This document shows, one piece after another, positions 1-8,787 of a stretch of 64,000 nucleotides of DNA. The position numbers and the translations under genes are program-made. The stretch's first letter is position 1. Every line of letters starts with the position of its first letter. The notes beneath the pieces were generated by a model. That model worked only from the letters and a program-made list of their open reading frames with translations. It had not been told where the DNA came from and did not search any database. Location of the stretch: positions 1,718,001 to 1,782,000 of the forward strand of contig JACONN010000002.1 of NCBI GenBank assembly GCA_014323675.1, written 5' to 3'. The DNA is from Hormoscilla sp. GM7CHS1pb. GTDB lineage: Bacteria > Cyanobacteriota > Cyanobacteriia > Cyanobacteriales > Desertifilaceae.

Positions 1-450
1 GTCAGCACGATGGCACTCCAGGCACCGGTGACCCCAGACTTGCGGTTAATCAGTGCTCTGATGCAGCTAGTACGAGACCTGGAGCGCATAGGTGATTATG
101 CTAAGGATTTAGGCGAAATCGCGGTGAAACTGTTTGCTTATCCGCCTCATAAGTGCATGGGAAAAATTCAGGTGATGTTAGACAGAACTCAAGCTATGCT
201 GGCAATGAGTTTAAGGGCCCTGTCGGACCTGGATGCCCAGGCGGGTCTAGAAGTTAAGGTGAAAGACGATCGGGTAGATTCAGACTACCTGATCATCTAT
301 AACGAACTGGCCAATCAAAAGGATCTTCAGGGGGTGGTGGAACCGACTATGCTACTGGTGTTAGTCATCCGTCACTTGGAACGCATGGCAGACCATGCTA
401 CTAATATTGGACAACGAGTAGCTTACATTGTCACAGGTCAGCGCTATTGA
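1..450 (+). CDS. phoU: PhoU phosphate-signalling regulator, 3' part (5' end outside window)
   Basis: The reading frame is already open at base 1 and ends in TGA at 448-450, so only the C-terminal ~149 residues are here. PhoU is a helical cytoplasmic protein that links the Pst phosphate transporter to the phosphate-sensing histidine kinase. The fragment has the PhoU signature twice: ALQAPVTPDLRLI...DLERIGDYAKDLGE near its start and RHLERMADHATNIGQRV near its end. These are the two metal-binding E/D-rich helices (ExxxD) of the two PhoU repeats. A phosphate-binding protein gene lies far downstream at 31.5 kb, so phoU is not in a local pst operon. No lesion is visible in this part. Confidence 0.93.
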   Translation, partial: VSTMALQAPVTPDLRLISALMQLVRDLERIGDYAKDLGEIAVKLFAYPPHKCMGKIQVMLDRTQAMLAMSLRALSDLDAQAGLEVKVKDDRVDSDYLIIYNELANQKDLQGVVEPTMLLVLVIRHLERMADHATNIGQRVAYIVTGQRY

Positions 451-531
451 CCTCTTGGTTGTCCTGTTCCCTCTAGGTGTGAATTGACATCGATACCAAC
501 TGTACGAGGTGGGAAAAACAGCAAAGGGTAC

Positions 532-553
532 GGCTGGCGCCGCGCTGCGCGAG
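532..553 (+). repeat. Dispersed GC-rich repeat, GGCTGGCGCC family (diverged copy)
   Basis: The stretch reads GGCTGGCGCCGCGCTGCGCG, one base different from the family core GGCTGGCGCCACGCTGCGCG seen at 10.8, 11.3, 11.5, 11.7 and 12.7 kb. It sits in the ~375-bp gap between phoU and the RNase gene. Apart from this repeat and the hairpin at 735-775 I see nothing convincing in that gap; open frames across it have no recognisable protein content. Confidence 0.6.
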
Positions 554-734
554 TGGCCATGCTGGACATCGGTGCCGCCCCGTATTGTATCATCAATGTC
601 TCCTGTGTGCCGTCCATGTCCCCTGGGACAAGATCTCTGGCAGAGATCTCGAATCATCGACTTTCAAAAGATGGTGACACACAACCTACGGAAGTGGCCA
701 TGATGCCTGGAGACGTGATGATCTGGCGATATCA

Positions 735-775
735 CTTGACACAGGGTGAGATCCTGTCGTCTCACCCCTGTCAAG
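735..775 (+). promoter_or_regulatory. Long stem-loop in the leader of the RNase II/R gene
   Basis: Bases 735-751 (CTTGACACAGGGTGAGA) pair with 760-775 (TCTCACCCCTGTCAAG) across an 8-base loop, giving about 15 base pairs with one small internal mismatch. No T run follows, so it is not an obvious intrinsic terminator. It ends 51 bases before the RNase start codon at 827. Exoribonuclease genes are known in other bacteria to be autoregulated through leader hairpins; that role here is inference only. Confidence 0.5.
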
Positions 776-826
776 TAGCGAAGCGTATGGGATTGACAAT
801 TGTTCAAGGAGAGGAATCATCGCTAC

Positions 827-3102
827 ATGGAATTTTCAATCGCAACACTGCTAGCGAATTTTGAAGATGAAAAATTGGTAGCGCCTAAGATTTTGGAGAA
901 AAAACTGGGCGCTACGGAAAATGGAAGTCTGCGCAAACTCCAAATTGCCTTAGGCGCCCTAGAAAGAATTGGGATTTTAGTCAAAGACCGTGGCAGATAT
1001 AAAAGGGTGTATGACAAGCAATCCTTCGTCGAAGGTAAACTCCGCTGTTCGAGCAAGGGTTTTTGCTTTGCTATCCAAGATGCAGAAGATACTGAGGATA
1101 TCTATATCCGAGAAAGTAATCTCTCTACGGCATGGAACGGCGATCGGGTATTGGTGAAGATCCTCAAAGAAGGCAGTCGCAGACGCTCTCCAGAAGGAGA
1201 AGTACAGCTGATTCTAGACCGAGCAATTACTTCGGTACTAGGACGGGTGAAGCGTGCGAACGGGGATTACAAAGCCGTGCCTCTGGATGACCGGCTGCTG
1301 TTTGAACTGGACATTAAATCACAGGAGGCTCAAAACCTGGAAGAAGCGGTGGATCACCTGGTACATGTGGAAATCCTCCGCTATCCTCTCGGTCAGCATC
1401 CTCCCATAGGCAGAGTTACGCAAGTCCTGGGTAGCAATGCTGAAGAGGCAGCTGATACGGAAATCGTCCGCTGCAAACATAACTTGCCCAAAGAGTTTCC
1501 CCCTGAGGTCTTAGCTGCTGCGGCTCAGGAGATGTCCCCGCCGGGATCGGAGGGAAAACGGCTGGATTTGCGCCAGCTGCTGACAATTACCATCAAACCA
1601 GGCGCCTCGAAGGATAGTCGCCCTGAGACCTTAGATGACGCGCTCAGCCTGGATCGAACTGAAGCGGGATATTGGCGCGTGGGGGTTCATATTGCCGATG
1701 TAGCTGAGTATGTCCTACCAGATGATTATATCGACCAGGAAGCTTCAAAGCGAGGGGCCTCGGTCTATTTGGGCGAAAAGGTGCTGCCGATGCTACCCGA
1801 GGCGGTGGCTGCTCGATGCAGCTTAGTGCCAGAAGCAGATAGATTAGCTGTATCTGTATTCTTGACCCTCGACAGTGATGGGCAGTTGATTGAGTTTGAG
1901 TTTCAACCGACAATCGTGCGAGTTAATTACCAACTGTCTTATCAGCAGGTAAGAGAAATTATTAATAAAGAGACCAAATCATTTCCGAGAAAGGTAGCTG
2001 AAACTTTGTCCGAACTGTTGCTATTGACTCAGGGATTGAGAGAACAGCGCCTGAAGAGGGGTTCCTTTGATTTGAATTTGCCAGACAAAAAAATTCACTA
2101 CGATGATGAGGGCACCTTGGGGCTTTGGTAGTTTCGCCCCAACTGCCAGAGCGATCGATCGTAATGGAGTTGATGATTCTGGCAAACCAGGTGGTGGCAA
2201 CCCATTTGCAGGCCCTATCTTTGCCGTTAATTTACCGCGTACATCCGACCCCTCATATGGAAGAGGTGCAAGAGTTAATTAAGTTGGCGGGTAATTTGGA
2301 GATTGAACTGGAACTGGCAGAAGAAGATGTGGTGACGCCGGCGGATTATAAAGCTTTCACCGGGGTGTTTGCCCAGTCATCGGCCCAGAAGGTACTCACC
2401 AATATCTTGATGTCTACTTTGAAGCCGGCTGCTTACAGCACTACCCCTAAACCTCACTTTGGACTGGCCCTGGACGAGGCATACACTCACTTTACCTCTC
2501 CTCTACAGCGTTACTGCGATCTGCTGGTTCACCGGATATTGCATGCGGTGTTCGAACAGGGACGCGATCGCCGTACCAGTCGTGCTAAAGAAAGTTTTAA
2601 CCTGCGCCACAGCAGTTGCCACAATCAAATCAACTGGAAGATTCTCCCCCAAAACATCCTTCAGGACTTCGAGGATCACTTTACCTCAGTTGCTGCTCAC
2701 TTGAGTGAGAAAGAAAGGATCGCCCAAGAAGCCCAAGAGGACTTGGACGGACTGCAAAAAGCGGAATTTATGAAGGCACATACAGGGGAGATATTCAGTG
2801 GGGTGATTACTGGGGTCCAGTCCTACGGTTTCTTTGTGGAGCTGGAAGATGTATTGGTAGAAGGACTGGTACATGTAAGCTCCCTGAAAGATGACTGGTA
2901 TGAATATCGCTCCCGACAGCAAATGCTGGTGGCTCGCAAAAACCGCAATCAATACCGACTGGGCTCACGGGTGGAGGTGCAGGTGAAAAGCGTTGACTAT
3001 TACCGCCAGCAAATTGACCTGATTGCTGTTAGCGGGGGTAGCGTTGGCACGGAATGGGAGGATGACCCCTCCGACCTTGAACCCGATGAATATGAAGATT
3101 AG
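827..3102 (+). CDS. RNase II/RNase R family 3'-5' exoribonuclease (single-base frameshift)
   Basis: VacB/RNB-family exoribonuclease, degrading mRNA 3' to 5' in the cytoplasm. The start is ATG 827 (MEFSIATLLANF...), the usual cyanobacterial N-terminus, with AAGGAGAGGAA at 806-816 as ribosome site. In order: a cold-shock-like OB region (about residues 60-130), the RNB catalytic domain (about 250-600) with DDALSLD near residue 270 and HIADVAEYV just after, and a C-terminal S1 domain (about 650-735, GEIFSGVITGVQSYGFFVEL). The frame stops at 2131 (TAG) after EGTLG, and the homologous continuation VVSPQLPERSIVMELMILANQVV is one frame back. Adding one G to the run at 2119-2122 gives 759 codons exactly. 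I treat it as one gene with a -1 lesion. Whether it is called RNase II or RNase R cannot be settled here. Confidence 0.88.
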
Positions 3103-3200
3103 GGGGAGCATGTGAGTTCGTAGGGCGGGCGACAAGAGCTGCCAGTCAGTTGTTAGCTGTTAGCGCTATCCCCGTCGGTAGGTGATTTTGTCTGAGAGCC

Positions 3201-3227
3201 GTTCCAGGCGGAGCCGTGGGAACGAGG
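3201..3227 (+). repeat. Dispersed palindromic repeat, GTTCCC...GGGAAC family
   Basis: Begins GTTCCAGGCGG and ends CGTGGGAACGAG, so the ends can pair. It is a slightly shorter copy of the element found at 4392, 4433, 4569, 7638, 8627 and 46713. It lies in the 219-base gap between the RNase gene and ubiX, which otherwise shows no gene. Confidence 0.7.
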
Positions 3228-3321
3228 GGGTCGTTTCCTCTTCACCCACCCTGTCGTTCGCCAGCAGGCAACGACATGGGTGGGTGGATCGGTAAACGAT
3301 GAGGACAAGGCCAAAGGAAAA

Positions 3322-3939
3322 ATGGAAAATCGAGTGAGACAGACTCTGGTTATGGGAGTATCGGGGTCATCGGGTTTAATCTATGCGGTGCGGGCGCTCA
3401 AATTTTTGCTCTGGGCAGATTACACTATTGACCTAGTTGCCTCGAAGGCAGTTTATATGGTCTGGCAGGCAGAGCAAAATATCCGCATGCCAGCGGAGCC
3501 AGTACAGCAGTCGGAGTTCTGGCGGCTGCAAGCTAGGGTAGAAACTGCCGGGAAACTGCGCTGTCACCCCTGGCAAGATATTGGTGCCAATATTGCCAGT
3601 GGTTCCTTCCGCACCCGGGGGATGATTATCATCCCTTGCAGTATGGGTACCGTGGCCAAATTGGCAGCAGGCTTGAGTTCGGATCTGCTAGAAAGGGCCG
3701 CTGATGTCCAGATCAAAGAAGGTCGGAAATTGGCGATCGTCCCCCGGGAGACTCCCTTGAGTCTGATTCACTTGCGCAATCTGACGGCTTTGGCTCAAGC
3801 AGGTGTTAAAATTGTTCCAGCAATTCCTGCTTGGTACCACAAGCCGCAGACGATCGAGGATCTGGTAGATTTTGTGGTGGCTCGTGCTTTGGACCAACTG
3901 GATATTGATTGTGTGCCGATTAACCGCTGGGAAGAGTGA
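3322..3939 (+). CDS. ubiX: UbiX-type flavin prenyltransferase
   Basis: Makes prenylated FMN, the cofactor of UbiD-type decarboxylases, from FMN and dimethylallyl phosphate; cytosolic. The protein of ~205 residues has the N-terminal Rossmann glycine motif GVSGSSGLIYAVRAL, the segment GSFRTRGMIIIPCSMGTVAKLAAGLSS and the C-terminal REtPLSLIHLRNL motif that binds the phosphate and flavin. I chose ATG 3322 (MENRVRQTLVMGVSG) because AAAGGAAAA lies just upstream. An in-frame ATG at 3280 would add 14 unusual residues. The stop TGA overlaps the GTG start of the next gene, so the two are probably translationally coupled. Confidence 0.93.
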   Translation: MENRVRQTLVMGVSGSSGLIYAVRALKFLLWADYTIDLVASKAVYMVWQAEQNIRMPAEPVQQSEFWRLQARVETAGKLRCHPWQDIGANIASGSFRTRGMIIIPCSMGTVAKLAAGLSSDLLERAADVQIKEGRKLAIVPRETPLSLIHLRNLTALAQAGVKIVPAIPAWYHKPQTIEDLVDFVVARALDQLDIDCVPINRWEE

Positions 3940-4790
3940 AGGTACAGCTTAAAGTTATGCCTGCCATTAGCCTTGTTTTACTGCTAGTCATTGTCGGAGG
4001 GTTGACTCTGTTTGCTTTGCAAAACTGGTCGCCTTCCTTGTCCCTGGTGTTTTTAGGCTCGCCAACTCTTCCCTTACCCCTGGCTGTCTGGATATTGCTG
4101 GGCCTGGCTGCTGGAGTGATGACTGGGTTGTCGATCGCGGCCTTGTTTAGGTGGTACAGTTATCTAGAGGCACGCAATGTGCGGGGTCACGGAGAGCGCC
4201 CACAGACAGGCTACCGGTCCTACGAGGGAGGATCTGCTTATCCTGCGGGTTCTTGGCCTCCTCAAGAGTCGAAAGGTAGCGAAACGGATTTTATTCGACG
4301 TAGTAAAACCACGTACAATGACCATCAGCGACGGGACGGTTTTGATACCATAGGCGATTGCGCTGCGCGCACGCTGCGCGAACGAAAAACAGTTCCCAGG
4401 CAGAGCCGTGGGAACGAGGCGGCAGTCCCGACGTTCCCAGGCAGAGCCGTGGGAACGAGGGGCGATCGCACCCCCTCTTCAGCAGCATCGAATAATGATG
4501 ATTGGGAACAGGAAAACAAGATATCTGAGGATTGGGATGATGCTGTAACGTCCGCAAGCACGGAGCACGTTCCCAGGCAGAGCCGTGGGAACGAGGGCGA
4601 TAAGGCCAAAGCAGGTCAGGAGGAAACTCAAGATTCATTCTACTCCTATGGCTCCCAGGATAAGGGGAATTCGGGGAAAACTGAGGATGTCTACGAAGCG
4701 AATTATCGGGTGATAATTCCTCCGGTTCGCGAGGAGAGTGACGCCGGGGAAAATGATGAAGATTGGGGATTAGATGAAGATGAAACTTAA
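3936..4790 (+). CDS. LapA/DUF1049-type membrane protein with repeat-derived tail
   Basis: Starts with GTG at 3936, overlapping the ubiX stop by four bases. Two hydrophobic helices at about residues 10-30 and 46-70 match the short LapA/DUF1049 membrane family, whose exact role in cyanobacteria is not established. The following ~210 residues are hydrophilic and low-complexity. This tail contains three in-frame translations of a dispersed DNA palindrome (each giving VPRQSRGNE or PGRAVGTRG) plus a repeat-like stretch at 4356-4384 giving CAARTLRERK. A second repeat (GACAGGCTACCGGTCCT, 4202-4218) is also read through. The tail has probably grown by repeat insertion without loss of frame, and ends in an acidic segment (ENDEDWGLDEDET). 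Confidence 0.75.
   Translation: MKVQLKVMPAISLVLLLVIVGGLTLFALQNWSPSLSLVFLGSPTLPLPLAVWILLGLAAGVMTGLSIAALFRWYSYLEARNVRGHGERPQTGYRSYEGGSAYPAGSWPPQESKGSETDFIRRSKTTYNDHQRRDGFDTIGDCAARTLRERKTVPRQSRGNEAAVPTFPGRAVGTRGDRTPSSAASNNDDWEQENKISEDWDDAVTSASTEHVPRQSRGNEGDKAKAGQEETQDSFYSYGSQDKGNSGKTEDVYEANYRVIIPPVREESDAGENDEDWGLDEDET
4392..4596 (+). repeat. Three copies of the GTTCCC...GGGAAC palindromic repeat inside a coding sequence
   Basis: Near-identical ~28-bp copies lie at 4392-4418, 4433-4460 and 4569-4596. Each begins GTTCCCAGGCAGAGCC and ends GTGGGAACGAG(G), with GTTCCCA pairing to TGGGAAC. All three keep the LapA-like reading frame open, two in the same phase (VPRQSRGNE) and one in another phase (FPGRAVGTRG). 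The same element lies outside genes at 7638-7665 and 8627-8654. Confidence 0.88.
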
Positions 4791-4819
4791 TGAGATGATT
4801 GGTTTTCAACAGAAAAAAG

Positions 4820-5374
4820 ATGAGCAATTTAAGAGGAATTAGTATTTATATAATCGGGATGATGGGTGCAGGGAAAACGACGGTGGGGGAATTATTGGCA
4901 AAGGAACTGGAATATCGTTTTTTTGATACGGATGTGCTGATTGAACGAGTCAAAGGAAAAGCGATCGGGGAAATATTCAAAACGGAAGGAGAAGCAGGAT
5001 TTCGGGAGATAGAAAGTCAGGTGTTGCGCTCGCTGTCAGCCTATCTGCAATCAGTGGTGGCTACGGGTGGAGGGATAGTATTGCGGCAGAAAAATTGGAG
5101 TTACCTGCACCACGGCATCGTTGTCTGGCTAGATTTACCGGTAGAAAAATTATATAAGCGTTTGCAAGGAGATACGACCCGCCCTCTGTTACAAGAAGCA
5201 GACCCCTTGGAAAAACTGCGATCGCTCCTGTCCGATCGGCAACCCCTATACAGTCAAGCGGATTTACACATTACTATGACAGGAGAAGAAACCCCTGAAG
5301 GGGTAGCAAGGCGCGTGCTAGAGGAAATTCCGACTATTATCAAACCAGAAGTAAAGAATCGGGAATTTAACTAA
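4820..5374 (+). CDS. aroK: Shikimate kinase
   Basis: Phosphorylates shikimate to shikimate 3-phosphate with ATP in aromatic amino acid synthesis. The ~184-residue protein has the P-loop GMMGAGKTTVG near residue 12-22, the shikimate-binding DTD (RFFDTDVLIE), the arginine in GFREIES, the VATGGGIVL motif and the lid arginine in TTRPLLQ. ATG 4820 (MSNLRGISIYIIG) is preferred over the upstream TTG 4799 because the P-loop then falls at the usual distance from the N-terminus. It follows the LapA-like gene by 29 bases and precedes argB by 43 bases, on the same strand. No lesion seen. Confidence 0.95.
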   Translation: MSNLRGISIYIIGMMGAGKTTVGELLAKELEYRFFDTDVLIERVKGKAIGEIFKTEGEAGFREIESQVLRSLSAYLQSVVATGGGIVLRQKNWSYLHHGIVVWLDLPVEKLYKRLQGDTTRPLLQEADPLEKLRSLLSDRQPLYSQADLHITMTGEETPEGVARRVLEEIPTIIKPEVKNREFN

Positions 5375-5417
5375 ATTAACAATTTATTTGTGTGAGTAAA
5401 TAATACCCATTAGACAT

Positions 5418-6311
5418 ATGCTTAAAGAAAATGAAGATTTGCAGCTTGAAGTTAGTGCGCGGGTGCGAGTGCTGAGTGAAGCGCTGCCCTATATGCAACA
5501 GTTTGCGGGTCGGACTGTGGTGGTCAAGTACGGGGGTGCGGCGATGAAAGATAGCACTCTCAAAGATAAGGTGATGCGGGATATTGTATTTTTGTCCTGC
5601 GTTGGCGTGCGTCCGGTGTTGGTGCATGGTGGCGGTCCGGAAATTAATACCTGGCTGGGTAAACTAGGCATTGAACCACAATTTAAGAATGGTCTGCGGG
5701 TGACGGATGGGGACACGATGGAAGTTGTGGAAATGGTCCTGGTGGGGCGGGTGAATAAAGAAATTGTCTCTCTGATTAATACGGCTGGGGGAAAGGCGAT
5801 CGGGCTGTGCGGTAAAGATGGTAATTTGATCTGCGCTCGCCCGCAAGGTGATGAAGGCATCGGTTTTGTCGGGGAAGTCAGCAGCGTGGATACCGAAATA
5901 TTGCAGTCCCTGGTCAACAGTGGGTATATTCCCGTGGTCTCAAGTGTGGCAGCAGATGAAACGGGACAGGCTTATAATATCAATGCTGATACGGTGGCCG
6001 GGGAGTTAGCGGCGGCCCTGGGGGCGGAAAAGCTGATTTTGCTGACGGATACTGCTGGAATTTTGCAGGACTATAAAGACCCATCAACCCTAATCTATAA
6101 ATTAGACATTCAACAGGCGCGAAGTCTGATAGAAAAAGGGGTGGTGGCTGGTGGGATGATTCCTAAGGTGAATTGCTGCGTGCGGAGTCTGGCTCAAGGT
6201 GTGCGGGCTGCTCACATTATCGATGGTCGCATGCCCCACGCTCTGTTGCTGGAAATCTTTACTGACTCTGGGATCGGCTCGATGATCGTTGCCTCGGAAT
6301 TCATGAGTTAA
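5418..6311 (+). CDS. argB: N-acetylglutamate kinase
   Basis: Second step of arginine synthesis: ATP-dependent phosphorylation of N-acetyl-L-glutamate. The 297-residue length is typical for the long, arginine-regulated hexameric type. Visible motifs are [10 protein letters not shown] (phosphate-binding lysine and glycines), [11 protein letters not shown], the substrate-binding [24 protein letters not shown], and [12 protein letters not shown] with GGMIPKV near the C-terminus. The N-terminal helix ([20 protein letters not shown]) is the arginine-sensing extension that cyanobacterial enzymes use. Cyanobacterial NAGK is controlled by PII protein; that is family knowledge. argF lies 1.4 kb downstream on the same strand. 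Confidence 0.97.
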   Translation: MLKENEDLQLEVSARVRVLSEALPYMQQFAGRTVVVKYGGAAMKDSTLKDKVMRDIVFLSCVGVRPVLVHGGGPEINTWLGKLGIEPQFKNGLRVTDGDTMEVVEMVLVGRVNKEIVSLINTAGGKAIGLCGKDGNLICARPQGDEGIGFVGEVSSVDTEILQSLVNSGYIPVVSSVAADETGQAYNINADTVAGELAAALGAEKLILLTDTAGILQDYKDPSTLIYKLDIQQARSLIEKGVVAGGMIPKVNCCVRSLAQGVRAAHIIDGRMPHALLLEIFTDSGIGSMIVASEFMS

Positions 6312-6364
6312 TAGGCCCCCGGGGGCCGTGTAGGACGGCGAAAGCCGTCAGGGAGAAGCGTAGG

Positions 6365-6880
6365 GTGAAGACAGAAAGTTTAGAGATTGTCAAGGATAAC
6401 TACGAGGCGGGCAAAAATGCCTTTGAGCGCGGTCAGTACAGCGCCTCAGTTGAGTATTTGGAAAAAGCGAGTGGCCTAGTTAATCCCAATTCTCAACTGG
6501 GAGGAGATGTGCTTCTGTGGCTGGCGATCGCCTATGAGGCTGCCGGTAAGCAAGCAGAGGCGCGGGCGGTTTGTCAGCAGCTGCAATCTCATCCCAGTCT
6601 GGAAGCCCGCAAAGAAGGTAAGCGCTTACTCTATATTCTAGAAGCACCCCAGCTCCAGAGACCGGAAGCATGGATGAGTAAAATCCCCGATTTAGGCTCA
6701 ATGTCGGAAAGTGAGGTAAAATATCGGCGGGGTGCTGGTGTTGCTAAAAGCAGCACATCCCAGGGGCGGGTTGAACCGGAAGTAGATTTAACTCAGGTAA
6801 ATAGGGAAGATAATCGATTTATCTGGGTGGCTCTGATTGTAGCAAGTCTGACAATCTGCGGTTTTATTTGGCTAAGTTAG
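6365..6880 (+). CDS. TPR-like protein with C-terminal membrane anchor
   Basis: A 171-residue protein starting at GTG 6365 (VKTESLEIVKDNYEAGKNAFERGQYSASVEYLEKA). Residues ~10-90 form tetratricopeptide-type helix pairs (AFERGQYSASVEYLEKA, WLAIAYEAAGKQAEARAVCQQL). A polar linker follows, and residues ~151-170 (FIWVALIVASLTICGFIWL) are a single membrane helix with almost no tail, so the TPR face is probably anchored at the cytoplasmic side. Its 3' end overlaps the longest open frame of the DUF3153 gene, and the two are probably co-transcribed. This arrangement is common in cyanobacteria but I know no assigned function. Confidence 0.8.
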   Translation: MKTESLEIVKDNYEAGKNAFERGQYSASVEYLEKASGLVNPNSQLGGDVLLWLAIAYEAAGKQAEARAVCQQLQSHPSLEARKEGKRLLYILEAPQLQRPEAWMSKIPDLGSMSESEVKYRRGAGVAKSSTSQGRVEPEVDLTQVNREDNRFIWVALIVASLTICGFIWLS

Positions 6881-6897
6881 TAGGAAGGGAAAAGGTA

Positions 6898-7623
6898 ATG
6901 ATCGTGCAGAGGCAAAAGTCAGTTATCCGTTTTCTGGTCCCGGTTTATATTTTGCTTTTGACAATGCTGACAGGTTGCGTCGAATATGACATTGGGGTCA
7001 AGATGAATAGTCAGACTCATGGGGAAATAGTACAGCAGATTCAGCTGAAAGACCAGCTCAATCTTTTTAGTCGTGCGACACTGCAAACATGGTTAGATAG
7101 CATTGCCAAACGGGTGCGCCAGTTGTCAGGAAAAACTGAGATGCTTTCTGACCAGACTCTGAAGGTAATTATTCCTTTTAATAATGGGGCGGAGTTGGCT
7201 GTTAAGTTTAACAAGTTTTTTAATCCCTACTCGAATAATGATGAGGCTGATTTGTCTTTACTTTCAGCAAATTTGGATGTGGCCCAAAATAATTTTATCT
7301 TGGCGATCCGCAATCACTTGCAGCTGGATTTAGATTTGCGATCGCTTGCTGTTGTCTCAGCTAATGACAAGGTATTGCTGAGTCCGGATAATTTTTTGGA
7401 TCTGAAATTTAGTCTGGCTACTCCTTGGGGAGCAAAAATAATTGGCGATGATACCCTGGTAGGGAGATCGTCTCATCAGCTAGTCTGGACACTGGAACAG
7501 GGTAAACTAAATCATATTGAAACGATATTCTGGGTTCCCAGTCCGATCGGAATTGGTGCTTTGATAATTATTCTGTTGGTAGCAGGGGGAACATATTTGA
7601 AAGAGGAAAAGGTGAAGAGTTGA
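6898..7623 (+). CDS. DUF3153 cyanobacterial lipoprotein
   Basis: A ~241-residue protein with a lipoprotein signal: hydrophobic FLVPVYILLLTMLTGC, whose LTGC lipobox would be cleaved before Cys. The mature part resembles the cyanobacterial DUF3153 family (YDIGVKMNSQTHGEIVQQIQL...), and there is a second membrane helix near the C-terminus (IGIGALIIILLVAGGTYLK). ATG 6898 is chosen because AGGAAGGGAAAAGG precedes it; a TTG 30 bases upstream lies inside the previous gene. Function unknown in the family; location is probably the cell or thylakoid membrane. Confidence 0.8.
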   Translation: MIVQRQKSVIRFLVPVYILLLTMLTGCVEYDIGVKMNSQTHGEIVQQIQLKDQLNLFSRATLQTWLDSIAKRVRQLSGKTEMLSDQTLKVIIPFNNGAELAVKFNKFFNPYSNNDEADLSLLSANLDVAQNNFILAIRNHLQLDLDLRSLAVVSANDKVLLSPDNFLDLKFSLATPWGAKIIGDDTLVGRSSHQLVWTLEQGKLNHIETIFWVPSPIGIGALIIILLVAGGTYLKEEKVKS

Positions 7624-7637
7624 GAATAGAGAATTGC

Positions 7638-7665
7638 GTTCCCAGGCAGAGCCGTGGGAACGAGG
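7638..7665 (+). repeat. Dispersed palindromic repeat, GTTCCC...GGGAAC family
   Basis: Identical in sequence to the copies inside the LapA-like gene (GTTCCCAGGCAGAGCC, then GTGGGAACGAGG). It occupies most of the 59-base gap between the DUF3153 gene and argF, where it could form a hairpin in the transcript. Confidence 0.85.
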
Positions 7666-7682
7666 AGAATTAAGAATAAAAA

Positions 7683-8618
7683 ATGGAATCATTAAAAGGA
7701 CGAGATTTATTGAGTTTGGCAGACCTAAGTGCTAGCGAATTGAACTCATTGTTAGAACTGGCGGCGCAACTGAAAAAGGGTGAGGTACAATGGCGCTGCA
7801 ATAAGGTGCTGGGACTGTTATTTTCTAAAGCTTCTACCCGGACTCGGGTGAGTTTGACTGTGGCAATGTATCAATTAGGAGGTCAGGTAATTGACCTGCT
7901 TCCTAATGTAATCCAAGTTAGTCGGGGAGAACCGCTGATCGATACAGCAAGGGTTTTAGACCGGTATCTAGATGTTTTGGCAATTAGAACTTTTGAGCAG
8001 CAAGATTTAGAAACCTTTGCTGAATATGCTAAGATTCCAGTGATTAATGCGCTGACAGATAGAGAGCATCCTTGTCAGATATTGGCTGATTTATTGACGA
8101 GCAAAGAATGCTTTGGCAATCTGGAAGGTAGGACTTTAACTTATGTGGGAGATGGAAATAATGTGGCGCACTCATTACTGTTAGGTTGTGCACTGGCGGG
8201 GATGAATGTGAGAGTGGCGACGCCGCCGAAGTTTGAGCCGAATGGTGAAATTGTGGCCCAGGCGCGTCAAATGGCGGCGGGACGCACGGAAGTGATGATA
8301 ACCACAGACCCAGTGGCAGCAGTAACGGGCAGTCAGGTGGTTTATACTGATGTTTGGGCTAGTATGGGACAGGAAGCTTCTGCGGGAGATCGCCTGCCAG
8401 TTTTTCAGCCTTATCAGGTGAATAAAGAACTGTTAGCTAAAGCAGCTCCAGAGGCGATCGTGCTGCATTGTTTACCGGCCCATCGGGGAGAAGAAATTAC
8501 TGATGAGGTGATGGAAGGTTCGAGATCGCGAATATGGGACCAGGCGGAAAATCGGTTGCACGCGCAAAAGGCTTTACTGGCAAGTATTCTGGGTAATGAA
8601 TTGAGCAATTTCCAATAG
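7683..8618 (+). CDS. argF: Ornithine carbamoyltransferase
   Basis: Condenses ornithine and carbamoyl phosphate to citrulline in arginine synthesis. The 311-residue protein has the carbamoyl-phosphate motif SKASTRTRVS (about residues 49-58), DREHPCQILADLLT (about 126-139), the ornithine-side VYTDVWASMGQE and the catalytic HCLPAHRGEEI near residue 261. ATG 7683 gives the normal N-terminus (MESLKGRDLLSLADLS). Together with argB 1.4 kb upstream it makes this block arginine-related. No lesion seen. Confidence 0.97.
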   Translation: MESLKGRDLLSLADLSASELNSLLELAAQLKKGEVQWRCNKVLGLLFSKASTRTRVSLTVAMYQLGGQVIDLLPNVIQVSRGEPLIDTARVLDRYLDVLAIRTFEQQDLETFAEYAKIPVINALTDREHPCQILADLLTSKECFGNLEGRTLTYVGDGNNVAHSLLLGCALAGMNVRVATPPKFEPNGEIVAQARQMAAGRTEVMITTDPVAAVTGSQVVYTDVWASMGQEASAGDRLPVFQPYQVNKELLAKAAPEAIVLHCLPAHRGEEITDEVMEGSRSRIWDQAENRLHAQKALLASILGNELSNFQ

Positions 8619-8626
8619 CGCAGCGT

Positions 8627-8703
8627 GTTCCCAGGCGGTCCCCAGGGAACGAGGAGAATGGAGAATTGAGTTTAGTAAGTTGGGTTTCGTGCGGAAACCC
8701 AAC
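8627..8703 (+). terminator. Repeat plus hairpin after argF, possible transcription end
   Basis: Two structures lie between argF and the ABC gene. At 8627-8654 is a diverged GTTCCCAGGC...CCAGGGAACGAGG repeat. At 8679-8703, GTTGGGTTTC pairs perfectly with GAAACCCAAC around a GTGCG loop. No clear T run follows, so terminator function is only suggested. The remaining ~85 bases before the ABC gene show nothing else. Confidence 0.4.
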
Positions 8704-8787
8704 CTACAGTTACTGAAATTTATATTATGGGCATTAAACCGGAGATGGGCATGCGATCCGCCCTACGCAAAAAAAAACTGACAAATA

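Noticed and set aside
484..864. Open frames in the gap between phoU and the RNase gene
   Set aside because: They read across a dispersed repeat and a hairpin, have no recognisable protein content, and the real gene starts at 827 in another frame.
2110..2131. Programmed -1 frameshift in the RNase gene
   Set aside because: No canonical slippery heptamer with downstream pseudoknot is evident, and several other genes show the same kind of one-base lesion, so error or mutation is simpler.
4291..4827. Minus-strand frames opposite the LapA-like gene
   Set aside because: Shadow of the repeats; the plus-strand gene has membrane helices, coupling to ubiX and normal composition.
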